A DNA stretch of 64,000 nt from CAWIVH01 sp963839475 (GCA_963839475.1 CAWIVH010000001.1:124001-188000); one strand, 5' to 3'; numbered from the stretch's first letter, positions 17,287 to 26,531 are shown. The notes: generated by a model from the letters alone, not told the origin. Numbers and translations: made by a program.

Positions 17287-18376
17287 GGCTTTCAGCTCTC
17301 GGGTGACCTCCGCGGCGCTGCCGTAGCGATTCGACGGATCCTTCTGTAGGAGCTTCTTGATGATGGCCTTGAGCTTTGCGGGTACCGGGTTGTCGCCGTA
17401 AATCGCGCGGCTGGCCGTGCAGGATTGTGTCGGCGACAGCTATGGGCGAACCTCCGGTGAACGCTCGTTCCCTCGTGGCCATCTCGTAGAGGATCGCCCC
17501 GAGCGAAAAGAGATCGGTACGGTGATCGAGGGGCAGTTCGCGCACTTGCTCGGGCGACATATAGCCGCTTGTGCCTATGATGGTCCCGGTTTCGGTCCGG
17601 GGAAACGCGACGGTATCCCCGAAGGCAGCTTCCTTGGCATCCGCAAGCTTCGCAAGTCCGAAATCGAGGACCTTCACGAGGCCGCTTTCTGTGATCATGA
17701 TGTTGGCCGGCTTCAGGTCACGATGGATGATGCCCCGTTCGTGCGCATATGCGACCGCCTCGCTTATCTGCCGGGCGACGACCAGCATTTCTCCCACCTG
17801 GATGGGCCCTGTCGCGATACGTTCCGCCAGCGTTTGTCCATGCACCAGCTCCATCACCAGTGCGCGCACGGTCCCTGATTCTTCGAGGCCGTAAATGGAG
17901 GCGATGTTGGGGTGATTGAGCGACGCGAGGACGCGAGCTTCCCGCTCAAATCGCGCCATACGGTCGGCATTGGTTGCGAAGGCTTCTGGCAATACTTTGA
18001 TGGCGACGTCGCGGCCAAGCTTGCTGTCGTGCGCACGATAGACCTCGCCCATGCCGCCCGCGCCAAGCAGGGATAGAATGCTGTAGGGCCCATATTGCTT
18101 TCCCGCCAGCGATCCCGCGGCGCTCAGCATTTCGACCGCGTCTGCAAGCGCCGGTTTCTCCAGGAAAGCGCCGGCCTGCTCATCCTTGGAAACAAGCAGT
18201 TCGACCTGCCGCCGCAGCTCGGCGTCTCCGCCGCAGGCTTCATCGAGGAATGTCCGGCGAGTCTCCGGCGATTGCTCCAGAGCAGCGTGGAAAAGTTCCT
18301 CGGTCTGCCGCCAAAGCTCCGGTTTCATGGCGAGTTTCTCTGTCTCCGGCAACGCACGCACGACTTTCTGAGGCAC
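17012..18376 (-). CDS. Ser/Thr protein kinase half of the same frameshifted fusion protein
   Basis: The true start is probably the ATG at 18328 (MKPELWRQTEELFHAALE), the usual N-terminus of this acidobacterial kinase class, rather than the GTG at 18376. Kinase motifs are complete: GAGGMGEVYRA, VAIKVLPE, HRDLKPANIM, DFGLAKLAD and GTSGYMSPEQ. After HGQPR (about 17405) the frame turns into Arg/Gly-rich nonsense; skipping one base at about 17404 leads into IYGDNPVPAKLKAIIKKLLQK, the expected end of the catalytic domain, and then into the SUMF1 half. The restored protein is about 1050 aa. The cytoplasmic kinase probably relays a signal sensed by the outer domains. Confidence 0.88.
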   Translation of the reverse strand: MPQKVVRALPETEKLAMKPELWRQTEELFHAALEQSPETRRTFLDEACGGDAELRRQVELLVSKDEQAGAFLEKPALADAVEMLSAAGSLAGKQYGPYSILSLLGAGGMGEVYRAHDSKLGRDVAIKVLPEAFATNADRMARFEREARVLASLNHPNIASIYGLEESGTVRALVMELVHGQTLAERIATGPIQVGEMLVVARQISEAVAYAHERGIIHRDLKPANIMITESGLVKVLDFGLAKLADAKEAAFGDTVAFPRTETGTIIGTSGYMSPEQVRELPLDHRTDLFSLGAILYEMATRERAFTGGSPIAVADTILHGQPRDLRRQPGTRKAQGHHQEAPTEGSVESLRQRRGGHPRAESLGNLAGARTASEPREECVDRCWGRGHSGRNYCGVALARDVTRAVGASNRAARDHAADRCGRVCQSCGSDAGSPRSAAKGSDARKALDALDG

Positions 18377-18541
18377 GTGAAATTGAGGCCATTATACTCG
18401 CCCGGCGCCATCAGGGTTAGTGGATACAGGGAGCAAAGGCGATATCCGGCGCTTTTACGGTCTCATCCAACTGCTGATGACAGACACCCGCGGCCAGCCC
18501 AACATTGTCGAGCATACTCGGGGAAGCTGTAAATGGTGTCA

Positions 18542-18606
18542 GGCTAGAATTACCCCTTTGTCGACGGATGCCTCCCGGGAGAGGATTCAAAGGGGATATT
18601 CTGGCC
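18542..18606. repeat. REP/MITE-like hairpin
   Basis: Arms of 19 bases at 18542-18560 (GGCTAGAATTACCCCTTTG) and 18588-18606 are complementary except for a TA/AT clash and one G-T pair. The loop carries a second palindrome, CTCCCGGGAG. The preceding text TGGTGTCAGGCTAGAATTACC resembles the ends of REP elements associated with Y1-type (TnpA-REP) transposases. It lies between the stop of the isomerase gene and the start of the kinase gene, both on the minus strand, so it might also act as a transcription barrier. Confidence 0.6.
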
Positions 18607-18636
18607 CGGACCATTTGCATTGTCCCGCAATTCAAA

Positions 18637-19672
18637 TCAGGCCAGAGCCTTTTTACAGTACTCAAAGCATTTCTTGACCTCTGCGACCCTGTCGGAACCT
18701 GCCGGTATCGGGTACTCCAGTTCGATGTCCGCTGGGAAGTGATACTTCTCCTTTGCCAGCAGCTGGAGAACCTGTGTGATCGGCGTATCGCCCTGGCCAA
18801 ATTCCATATTCGGGCCGTGGTCCTTCTTTCGGTCCTTGATGTGGAGATTGGTAATGCGGGCGTGGTTTTCCCGGATGAATTTCACGGCATCGTAGTTGCA
18901 GGCCGAGAAGTGGCCGATGTCGAGGTTGACGCCGTTGTACTTCCCGTAGGAGAGCGCTTTAGCATAGCTTTCCAGCGAACCGGTTTCATTCGGATCGGCG
19001 TTGTTGTCGTGCCCGTGGAAGCCGATCATCATCTTGTGCCTCTCGGCAAAGGGTGCGATCCGCTTGGCCACAGTGATCTGGGTGCTGGTGGATATCGCCC
19101 TTACGCCGAGCGCCTTGGCCATCACGAAAGCATATTCCATTTCGTCATCGGTTATGGCCTCTCCCATGTTAAAGCAGAGAATGCCGATACTGATCCCCGC
19201 GCCGTTGATCTTTTTTCGTATTTCCTTGAACTTGTCCATGGAAACAGACTTACGCCACTTGAGAACCTCCTGCGCTCTGGGTGTCGCGCGCGCCGCGGCG
19301 ATCTGCTCCTCGGTCATCGGCGGGCGGATAGGCCTTGGTGTGCCGGGCACCGCTCCGGAGCGGCCGGCGCTCGGAGCCCCGCCTCCGCCGCGGCCCGGAC
19401 CGTCGCCTTGCCGGGAGGGCGCGGGTTTGGGCAGGCCGGCATCATCTTCGGCTTTGGTGTTTTCGAGTTCCATTTCGCCTAGGCCGATAGCGACATAAGC
19501 CTTGATGACTTCGTCCAGAGTGGCGTTGCCGAAACTGTAAGTTATGGCGCCGACCCGGACGCCCCGGAACACAGCCTCTATTTTATTTGCAGCAAACGCC
19601 GCCCCCAATGTCCGGGATAGCAGGGAGAGCAGCGACGGTGAGCTTTCCAATGTCTCGTCTTGTGTATAGCAT
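18637..19672 (-). CDS. Tat/Sec-exported sugar phosphate isomerase/epimerase (AP endonuclease-2 fold), frameshifted
   Basis: A TIM-barrel isomerase/epimerase. The natural start is the ATG at 19672 with GAGGA 7 bases upstream; it begins MLYTRRDIGKLTVAALPA, a twin-arginine-type signal. That frame ends early, and after one base in the run of five C (19602-19606) is skipped it continues AAFAANKIEAVFRGVRVGAITYSF. Later motifs are typical of the family: HGHDNNADPNET, NLDIGHFSACNYDAV, LHIKDRK and ADIELEYP. A Gly/Pro-rich insert (about 19340-19440) interrupts the barrel. Metal-binding Glu/Asp/His residues look intact. The role is unknown; relatives are often next to oxidoreductases of sugar catabolism. 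Confidence 0.82.
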
Positions 19673-19901
19673 GGTTTTTCCTCATAGCGGGCGGCATTGC
19701 CTGTTCCTCCGAGACCTGCCGCATGGTATGCAGGAGATTCGGAGTTTCCACCTGCGGATGAGCTTTGGAATAGAGCTCTTTGAATCCTCCGCGATTTCAG
19801 GGTAATACAGAAGGCTGAAATCCGGGAAAACATCTTTTGGTGAACAATCAGCTCTAAATCTGCGTAAAGAAATTATAGATTGAACGCTCGGAGTTTCAGC
19901 T

Positions 19902-20798
19902 ATGCGATTTCCAAGTCTGTTTGCGTTTTTTGCCATTGCAGCGGTGGCATTTGCCGCCCCCGCATTCGCCCGGGAAAATGAATCGGTGCAAGAGATTATG
20001 GCGAAGGTCGCAGAGAACCAGGATCGGGCTCAGGAGATGCGTGCAGCGGTCGTCTACCATCAGGACCTTCTTCTCAGAATGCTGCGCGGAAACGGAAAAA
20101 CCGCACGCGAAGAAGAACGGCAGTACACCGTGACCCCGACGCCCACTGGCACCGAGAAACAAATGACCAGTTTTTCAGGCAGATATGAAAAAGACGGCAA
20201 GCTGATCGACTACGAGAAACCAGGATATACGTACAAGGAATTGGATATCGACGGCGAACTCATCGATGATCTGGCAAACGACCTCGCAGACGACAGGAAA
20301 TCCCGGGATGGAATCGCAAAGGATCTATTCCCATTGACGACCAGCGAACAGAAGAAATACGCCTTCACTTTGGTGGGGCGTCAAATTTATCGCGGCCGGG
20401 AGATCTACAGGATCACGTTCAAGCCTGGCGGCAAGGGATCGGGGAACGAAGATGGAACTCCCTGGGAAGGCGAAATTCTCGTCGACGTTCACGATTTTCA
20501 GCCTGTGGTTGTGACCACCCGGCTCGCAAAAGGATTGCCGAAGGTGGTAACAACCCTCCTCGGCACAAACTTGAAGGGGTTGGGATTCAAAGTTACCTAC
20601 GAAAAATCCGCTGAGGGACTTTGGTTCCCGGCTACCTATGGGTCCGAATTTGAAATAAAGGCACTCTTTCTCTACAAGCGCAGGATCGCCGTCTCCCTGA
20701 GAAACAGCAATTTTCAGCGGGCGCAGGTCTCGGCCAAGGTCACATTCGACGAGCCGCTTCAGATCGATAAAACCATGAAAGTCCCGGAGATTAAATGA
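19902..20798 (+). CDS. Exported LolA/LppX-like protein of unknown function
   Basis: A 298-aa protein with signal peptide MRFPSLFAFFAIAAVAFAAPAFA. The next stretch (ESVQEIMAKVAENQDRAQEMRAAVVYHQ) and the beta-rich body (FSGRYEKDGK, YTFTLVGRQIYRGREIYRITF-type strands, GEILVDVHDFQPV) match the half-barrel pattern of outer-membrane lipoprotein-sorting-like proteins. No lipobox is present. It probably binds a hydrophobic ligand or lipidated partner in the periplasm. Its stop overlaps by 8 bases the end of the decayed convergent gene. Confidence 0.75.
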   Translation: MRFPSLFAFFAIAAVAFAAPAFARENESVQEIMAKVAENQDRAQEMRAAVVYHQDLLLRMLRGNGKTAREEERQYTVTPTPTGTEKQMTSFSGRYEKDGKLIDYEKPGYTYKELDIDGELIDDLANDLADDRKSRDGIAKDLFPLTTSEQKKYAFTLVGRQIYRGREIYRITFKPGGKGSGNEDGTPWEGEILVDVHDFQPVVVTTRLAKGLPKVVTTLLGTNLKGLGFKVTYEKSAEGLWFPATYGSEFEIKALFLYKRRIAVSLRNSNFQRAQVSAKVTFDEPLQIDKTMKVPEIK

Positions 20799-21305
20799 CT
20801 GGATTCACCGATTTGTAGCGGCCGATAAACTGAAGAGTCGCCTTAGTGACGGCAGCCCTGGTCTCCTCTTGAATCTTTGAGCTATCAGCCAGAACGACAC
20901 TATGCGTAAACCATGTGGCGGCGATTACGGTGTTTGAACGGTCTCGCTCCAGGATGACATTTTGCAGAAGCTCGGCAACCATGACAAGCGCGGGCGGATT
21001 TTGAGAAGGAATTTCCACGGCCGACACACGGATATGAAACATCGGTCATTTATAGGAAGTGATCACCTCATCGCGCTCGACCACAGTGATTCCGTACATT
21101 TTGAACATCTTTTCCGTTGCCACCTCCAGTTCCACATCGGTGAGGCCAGCCGCCTCCAAGACAGCCGGGAGCGGGGATACTACCACTTGTATCCCGGCCA
21201 ATCCTCGGAGGCTGAGGCTGGCATCTTTCTCTCCACCCTGGGCCAGCCCCAGGCGGTTCAATCCCAAAACCACAGCAAGAATCGCAACGGCTCTACAGAT
21301 TTCAT
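20791..21305 (-). pseudogene. Decayed secreted-protein gene (frameshift in signal peptide and in-frame TGA)
   Basis: The start at 21305 has GGAGG 6 bases upstream and begins MKSVEP; a one-base loss within the next codons separates it from the frame VAILAVVLGLNRLGLAQ that completes the signal peptide. The body SLRGLAGIQVVVSPL...GLTDVELEVATEKMFKMYGITVV resembles an acidobacterial exported family with LRGLxGxxVxVE and DVELRLRxAGI motifs. A TGA at 21046-21048 breaks it in the middle, after which the same frame goes on (MFHIRVSAVEIPSQ ... VIAATWFTHSVV ... FIGRYKSVNP), matching the family's C-terminal half. Two independent lesions make loss of function likely. Confidence 0.65.
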
Positions 21306-21484
21306 GATTGCCTCCGCCGTCGTCCTCCGGTCAGTAGCAAGTATAAGCCTGTCCCTGCCGAAATTGCCGCAGCCCTTGTTGAAGGATATGGTCGGACGGA
21401 GATATTGAAGCCCGATAAAAAGGACTGGAACCGGGTAGTGAATCGGCTTAATCTCGCTCCGCAACCCATAATTCAAGAGGCTTT

Positions 21485-24163
21485 ATGCGAACTCTTTCCC
21501 GTTTTGCTCTTCCTGTTTCTTTTTTCTTGTGGATGATTTCCCCTGTTTCGATCTTTGCGCGCGCCGAACCCGAGGCCCGCACCCCGGAACAGCTGTCGCT
21601 CCATGGAATCTGGCGCATGCAGTCTTCCTGCGTCGATAAATCGGCACCCGAGACAATATCTATCCCCGGATTCGCCGATTCCACCTGGCACAAAGCTGAG
21701 GTTCCCGGAACTGTCGTGGGTGCGCTCGTCACAGAAGGCACTCTTCCTGATCCCAACTACGGAATGAACCTCAAGAGTTTTCCTGGCATGAACTATACCG
21801 CTCGCCTCTTCGCCAATGCGGACATGCCCGCCGACAGCCCATACCGCTGTTCTCACTGGTTCCGCACCGAGTTCAGTATCCCGGCGAAGTCCCCGATCCC
21901 CTACCAGTATCTTCATTTTCTCGGGATCAACTACCGAGCCAATATCTGGCTCAACGGCAAAAAGATCGGCGACCGAAACGATGTTGCCGGCGCCTATCGC
22001 ACCTTCGAATTCCGGATCGGCGAACTCTTGAAGAAGGGTGCCAGGAACGCGCTCGCGGTCGAGATCTTCGCGCCGGAAAAGAACGACCTCGCCCTCGGTT
22101 GGGTGGATTGGAATCCGACGCCTCCCGACAAGGACATGGGCATGTGGCGCGAAGTCTTCCTCTCCTCCAGCGGGAAAGTCGCGCTCCGCGCACCCTTTGT
22201 CTCCTCAAAACTCGATTCCGAATATAGGTCCGCCGAACTGACCCTCAGCGTCGAGGTCCGCAACGCCACGGACCAGCCCGTCAAGGCGGCGCTCCACGCC
22301 GAAATCGACTCCATCAAGATCAGCCAGCCTGTCGAGCTCGCCGCAGGGGAGACCAAAATCGTCACCTTCACGCCCGAACAGTTTGCTCCCCTCAAACTCG
22401 CCAAGCCCCGTCTCTGGTGGCCTTATCAAATGGGCAAACCCGAGCTCTACAGTGCAAATTTCAGAGTCGAAACCGGCAAGGAGGTTTCCGACCGCGCTGT
22501 AGTTACCTTCGGCATCCGCGAAGTCACCTCTGATTTCACCGACAAAGGCCACCGACTGTTCAAGATCAACGGCAAACCAATTCTCATCCGGGGTGCGGCC
22601 TGGGCTCCGGACCTTCTCCTCCGCTGGTCGGAGAAGAAGCTCGATGCCGATCTCGCCTATGTCAAGCACATGGGCCTGAACACCATTCGCCTCGAAGGGA
22701 AAATGGATCGAAATGATTTCTTCGACAAGACCGATCGCCTTGGCATCCTCGTCATGCCCGGCTGGATCTGCTGCGATGTTTGGGAAAGGTGGCAGAATTG
22801 GACGGATGAAACAAAGAAAATTGCCGCAGCCTCGCTCGTAGATCAGATCACGCGCCTCCGCACTCATGCCAGCGTTTTCGTCTGGCTCAACGGCAGCGAC
22901 GGCCCGCCGCCCGCTCCCATCGAGACAATGTACCTTGGAATCCTCAAGGAGCTCCGCTGGCCGAATCCGACCATCTCTTCCGCTGCGGCGGATTCCACGA
23001 CCGTCAGTGGAAAGTCCGGCGTGAAGATGACCGGGCCCTACGAATACGTCCCGCCAATGTACTGGCTCGTCGATACCGAGGCCGGAGGAGCCTATGGGTA
23101 TAACACGGAAACGAGCCCGGGCCCCGCGATTCCTCCCAAGGAGAGCCTAAAGCGATTCATCCCCAAGGAACATCTCTGGCCAATCGATGAATACTGGAAC
23201 TACCACGCGGGCGGCGGACGCTTCACCACCGTCAACGTCTTCACCGAGGGGCTTAACCGCCGCTACGGCACCGCGACTTCCCTCGATGATTACGAGCGCA
23301 AGGCACAGGCAATGACCTATGACGGCCAGCGCGCCATGTTCGAGGCGTACGGGCGCAACCGATACACCTCCACGGGCGTCATTCAGTGGATGCTCAACAA
23401 TTCCTGGCCTTCGCTGATCTGGCATCTCTACGACTACTATCTCGTCCCCGCCGGCGGCTTCTTCGGGACCAGGAAAGCCCTCGAGCCGATCCATGTCCAA
23501 TACGATTATGACAGCCATTCGGTCTCGATCGTAAACATCACACACGAGGCTTTCAGAGATATGAAAGTCTCCGCGCATCTGCTGAATATCAACTGCAAGG
23601 AAGCCGCCGCGAAAGACGGTGTGATCAACCTGCCTGCCGACTCCACTGTGAAAGCCTTTGACCTGCCCAGGCCGGAAAGTCTTTCCACGACCTATTTCCT
23701 GAAGCTCCGGCTGCACGATGCCGCCGGGAAACTCGTGAGCGACAACTTCTATTGGCTCTCAACCAAACCGGATACGATGGATTGGGCCAAAAAGAAAGGT
23801 ACCGCCTATACGCCGCAGAAGGATTTCGGCGACCTGAGCGGCCTGAACTCCCTGCCTCAGATTAAACTGGCAGTCACAACGGACGCGCGTGTGGCCGGCG
23901 ATCGCAGCATAGTTCGGATGAAAATAAAAAACCCTTCCACCAGCGTCGCCTTCATGGTTCACCCGCGTCTCACACAGGGGAAGGACGGGTTCGACATCGT
24001 TCCAATATTCTGGGACGACAATTATTTTTCGCTCCTCCCGGGCGAAGAAAAATCGGTGGAGGTAAGCTACACCACTTCCAGCGCGGGCGGCAAACCTGCC
24101 GTTCTGGAAATCGAGGGATACAACATCGCGGCGGAGACCTTATTTCCGCAATTCAAAAAATAA
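21485..24163 (+). CDS. Exported GH2 exo-beta-D-glucosaminidase-like glycosidase
   Basis: An 892-aa enzyme of the CsxA type. It has a signal peptide (FALPVSFFLWMISPVSIFARA), a jelly-roll sugar-binding domain (YRCSHWFRTEF, NIWLNGKKIG, GWVDWNPTPPDKDMGMW), an Ig-like GH2 domain (KPRLWWPYQMGKPELY), the TIM barrel (LFKINGKPILIRGAAW, NTIRLEGK) and C-terminal beta domains. The proposed acid Asp472 (WLNGSD) and nucleophile Glu542 (NTETSPG) fall where the characterised CsxA has Asp469 and Glu541. It releases GlcN from the non-reducing end of chitosan-type chains, probably in the periplasm. Mannosidase-type GH2 enzymes share the fold and remain an alternative. Confidence 0.88.
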   Translation: MRTLSRFALPVSFFLWMISPVSIFARAEPEARTPEQLSLHGIWRMQSSCVDKSAPETISIPGFADSTWHKAEVPGTVVGALVTEGTLPDPNYGMNLKSFPGMNYTARLFANADMPADSPYRCSHWFRTEFSIPAKSPIPYQYLHFLGINYRANIWLNGKKIGDRNDVAGAYRTFEFRIGELLKKGARNALAVEIFAPEKNDLALGWVDWNPTPPDKDMGMWREVFLSSSGKVALRAPFVSSKLDSEYRSAELTLSVEVRNATDQPVKAALHAEIDSIKISQPVELAAGETKIVTFTPEQFAPLKLAKPRLWWPYQMGKPELYSANFRVETGKEVSDRAVVTFGIREVTSDFTDKGHRLFKINGKPILIRGAAWAPDLLLRWSEKKLDADLAYVKHMGLNTIRLEGKMDRNDFFDKTDRLGILVMPGWICCDVWERWQNWTDETKKIAAASLVDQITRLRTHASVFVWLNGSDGPPPAPIETMYLGILKELRWPNPTISSAAADSTTVSGKSGVKMTGPYEYVPPMYWLVDTEAGGAYGYNTETSPGPAIPPKESLKRFIPKEHLWPIDEYWNYHAGGGRFTTVNVFTEGLNRRYGTATSLDDYERKAQAMTYDGQRAMFEAYGRNRYTSTGVIQWMLNNSWPSLIWHLYDYYLVPAGGFFGTRKALEPIHVQYDYDSHSVSIVNITHEAFRDMKVSAHLLNINCKEAAAKDGVINLPADSTVKAFDLPRPESLSTTYFLKLRLHDAAGKLVSDNFYWLSTKPDTMDWAKKKGTAYTPQKDFGDLSGLNSLPQIKLAVTTDARVAGDRSIVRMKIKNPSTSVAFMVHPRLTQGKDGFDIVPIFWDDNYFSLLPGEEKSVEVSYTTSSAGGKPAVLEIEGYNIAAETLFPQFKK

Positions 24164-24347
24164 GGAGTGCAGAGTTTGGCCGCGGCTGTGGGGTGATTTC
24201 AGAAATACGCGAGGTGGGCTGGAAACGACCGCAATTGTGATTTACGCCTGACCTCAGAGCGCGAGAAAATGGTGGCTACCTGTTAGCTTTGCAGTCATAA
24301 ACGCCGGATGGAGTCTGCAGGCCGGCGAACTCCAGCAGGAGGATCCC

Positions 24348-24983
24348 GTGAAAAACAAATCGGCTTTCATGATTCTGCTGTTTGCGGCGATTCTGCCGCT
24401 AAACGCACACGCCCAAGATCTCAAACCCTTGGTTTTGCCCAAGCCGCAGACCACCGGCGGCAAGCCGCTCATGCAGGCATTGAGCGAGCGTCAATCAACC
24501 CGCAGTTTCACCGGTGAAAAACTCAATCCTCAACTGCTTTCAAATCTACTGTGGGCGGGTTGGGGCATCAATCGTCCGGACGGCCGACGCACCGCACCTT
24601 CTGCATCCAACAATCAGGAGATGGAAATCTATGTCGTTACGCCCGACGGTGCATATGTCTACGATGCAAAGGGAAACCAACTGCAGCCAGTGGCTGCGGG
24701 CGACCTGCGAGCCGCGACCGGTACGCAGGAGTTCGTCGCAACAGCACCGCTCGACCTCATCTATGTGGCCGACATGAGCAAAACCAAGAGCGCACAGGCC
24801 GATATATATGCGGCGGCCGACGCCGCCTTCATCTCAGAGAATATATACCTATTCTGCGCCTCGGAGGGGCTCGGAACGGTTGTCCGGGCGGGCATTGATC
24901 GCCCAGCGCTGGCCCAAAAGCTGAACCTTCGGGATAATCAGAAAATCATCCTCATGCAGGTGGTGGGCTACCCGAAAAAATGA
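24348..24983 (+). CDS. Exported SagB/ThcOx-type nitroreductase-like flavoprotein
   Basis: A 211-aa protein beginning at GTG 24348, chosen for the AGGAGG five bases upstream. A signal peptide (MKNKSAFMILLFAAILPLNAHAQ) is followed by the nitroreductase fold: LSERQSTRSFTGEKL (FMN phosphate contact), LLWAGWGINRPDGRRTAPSASNNQ, and an EGLGTVVRAGID segment. An FMN enzyme outside the cytoplasm is unusual but recurrent for this small exported group. The partner and substrate are unknown. It is separate from the GH2 gene (about 185 bases) and convergent to the Mo-enzyme pair. Confidence 0.85.
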   Translation: MKNKSAFMILLFAAILPLNAHAQDLKPLVLPKPQTTGGKPLMQALSERQSTRSFTGEKLNPQLLSNLLWAGWGINRPDGRRTAPSASNNQEMEIYVVTPDGAYVYDAKGNQLQPVAAGDLRAATGTQEFVATAPLDLIYVADMSKTKSAQADIYAAADAAFISENIYLFCASEGLGTVVRAGIDRPALAQKLNLRDNQKIILMQVVGYPKK

Positions 24984-25014
24984 GCGAGCGGAAGTTATGT
25001 GACCTTCAAAAATC

Positions 25015-25773
25015 TCAAATGCCGGCGTACCAGGAATAACCAGCTTCCGGCGACGCGGAACCCAGGCCTTTGCCGAATCCCTTCATGTCATCGGTGACCG
25101 TCAGGCGCGTGACATATTTTACACTCTTGTAGCCGAGTTGGCGCGGAACCCGGAGTCGAAGGGGGCCACCGAAGCCGGGGGGAAGGTCGCCGTCGTTCAT
25201 CCCGTAAGTCACGATCGTCTGCGGATGCAATGCATCCGCCATATCGATGCTTTCCCACCAATCGCGATCTATCGAGAAGTAGATAACGTAGCGTGCCTCC
25301 GGTGCCGCTCCTACCAGGTTCAATATGTATGAAAGCGGGGCTCCAATCCATTCTGCGATATACGACCAGCCTTCTTCGCAGGCAAGATGTGTAATCTGGC
25401 TGCGGGTGGGAAAGCCCCGGAGCTCGGCAAGCGAGAACGACGCCGGGTTGGCAACGAGGCCGTCAACGGAAAGACGCCAGTCGGCGAACGACACCTCCCT
25501 GGAGCGCTTGTAGGCTTCGTCCGCGGGCGGCGTTCCATTGGCGAATGGGGCCTTCGAAATCTTGCTGCGCGGGAATTCGCGGGCCAGCGAGTGGCGCGTC
25601 AGAAGCCTCTGGGAGGCATAGGTCAGAGTTTTGCCGGGGCCATAGATGCCGCCGTGATCGGGCGGGATGAGCCCATAACGGTCTGCAAGCCGGGCTGCCG
25701 CGGCCAGGCCAGACACGCCAGCTACCGTCCCGAGCCCGGTGGTGATCAGTTTGCGGCGTGATATTTTGCTCAT
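25015..25773 (-). CDS. Tat-exported sulfite-oxidase-family molybdoenzyme (MsrP-like)
   Basis: About 252 aa from the ATG at 25773, which begins a twin-arginine signal (MSKISRRKLITTGLG) and overlaps the stop of the cytochrome b gene by ATGA; an upstream start at 25818 is less likely. The Mo-cofactor domain shows WRLSVDGLV, FPTRSQITHLACEEGWS with the Cys expected to ligate Mo, IVTYGMNDGDLPPGFGGPLRLRVP and YKSVKYVTRL. The enzyme works in the periplasm and takes electrons from the membrane partner encoded just upstream. In Proteobacteria MsrP reduces methionine sulfoxide; here the substrate is inferred only by analogy. Confidence 0.9.
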   Translation of the reverse strand: MSKISRRKLITTGLGTVAGVSGLAAAARLADRYGLIPPDHGGIYGPGKTLTYASQRLLTRHSLAREFPRSKISKAPFANGTPPADEAYKRSREVSFADWRLSVDGLVANPASFSLAELRGFPTRSQITHLACEEGWSYIAEWIGAPLSYILNLVGAAPEARYVIYFSIDRDWWESIDMADALHPQTIVTYGMNDGDLPPGFGGPLRLRVPRQLGYKSVKYVTRLTVTDDMKGFGKGLGSASPEAGYSWYAGI

Positions 25774-26531
25774 AGGGGTTCCCTTGGCAACGCGATTCGG
25801 CCGGTGATCATGGCGCACATACGCCGCTTGAATCCGGCGAGAAAAACCATCGTGATATGGACCAGCAGAAACAGGACCAGCGAAACAGAAGCGAAAAAGT
25901 GCAGCGTGCGCGCGGATTGTTGGCCCCCGAGCACGGTGACGATGAAAGGAACGGCGGATACAAAGGCAGGAGACATCGCCAGGCCCGTCCAGATCACCAG
26001 GGGGAAAAGGCCGAATATCACTCCAAGGTAGGTAAGACGCTGGAGCATGTTGTAGGACCAGGCGTCCGCCTCATCCGGCTTCTTGAAGCGTAAATGCTTC
26101 GCGATTTCTCTCACAAGCAGCCGGCATGACAGATCAGCCCGGCCCGGGAACAGGTTTCGGCTGAAATGCCGCGTGAACAGGCCGGATATCACATATATCA
26201 AACCGGTCAACAACAGGGCCCAGGCAGATTGAAAGTGGAGAGAGCGGCTCCAGCCGTTCTGGTCCGGCAGCACGTAGTTGTAGCCGGTAGGGACGGAGGA
26301 TCGCGAGGCCGGAATGGAGAAGGCGAAAAGTGCGGGAGTTCCTACGTTGCCATCTTCGCCCCAATAAAAGCGCGGGTGAGAAATTACTATCTCAACGCCG
26401 CTTACCAGCAGGGCGCCGAAACACAGCACCGTGACCCAGTGCGCAACACGAATGGTCGTAGAATGTCGCAGAGTATTCGCGCTGGCCGCAATGGGGGCGG
26501 CAGGACGGAGGACCCGAGTTGATTCACCCAT
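25770..26531 (-). CDS. Cytochrome b-type membrane partner of the molybdoenzyme
   Basis: About 253 aa from the ATG at 26531 (MGESTRVLRP); a longer frame to 26696 is proline- and Cys-rich and unlike the family. Four to five membrane spans are visible, with haem-ligand His candidates in TTIRVAHWVTVLCF, SRSLHFQSAWALL, RTLHFFASVSLVLFLLVHITMVF. This is the b561/thiosulfate-reductase cytochrome b pattern. It overlaps the downstream Mo-enzyme gene by four bases, so they are translated together and probably form a quinol-to-periplasm electron route. Confidence 0.87.
   Translation of the reverse strand: MGESTRVLRPAAPIAASANTLRHSTTIRVAHWVTVLCFGALLVSGVEIVISHPRFYWGEDGNVGTPALFAFSIPASRSSVPTGYNYVLPDQNGWSRSLHFQSAWALLLTGLIYVISGLFTRHFSRNLFPGRADLSCRLLVREIAKHLRFKKPDEADAWSYNMLQRLTYLGVIFGLFPLVIWTGLAMSPAFVSAVPFIVTVLGGQQSARTLHFFASVSLVLFLLVHITMVFLAGFKRRMCAMITGRIALPREPL

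Noticed and set aside
18505..19482. 325-codon plus-strand frame across the isomerase gene
   Set aside because: The isomerase motifs on the minus strand are unmistakable; the plus-strand frame has none.
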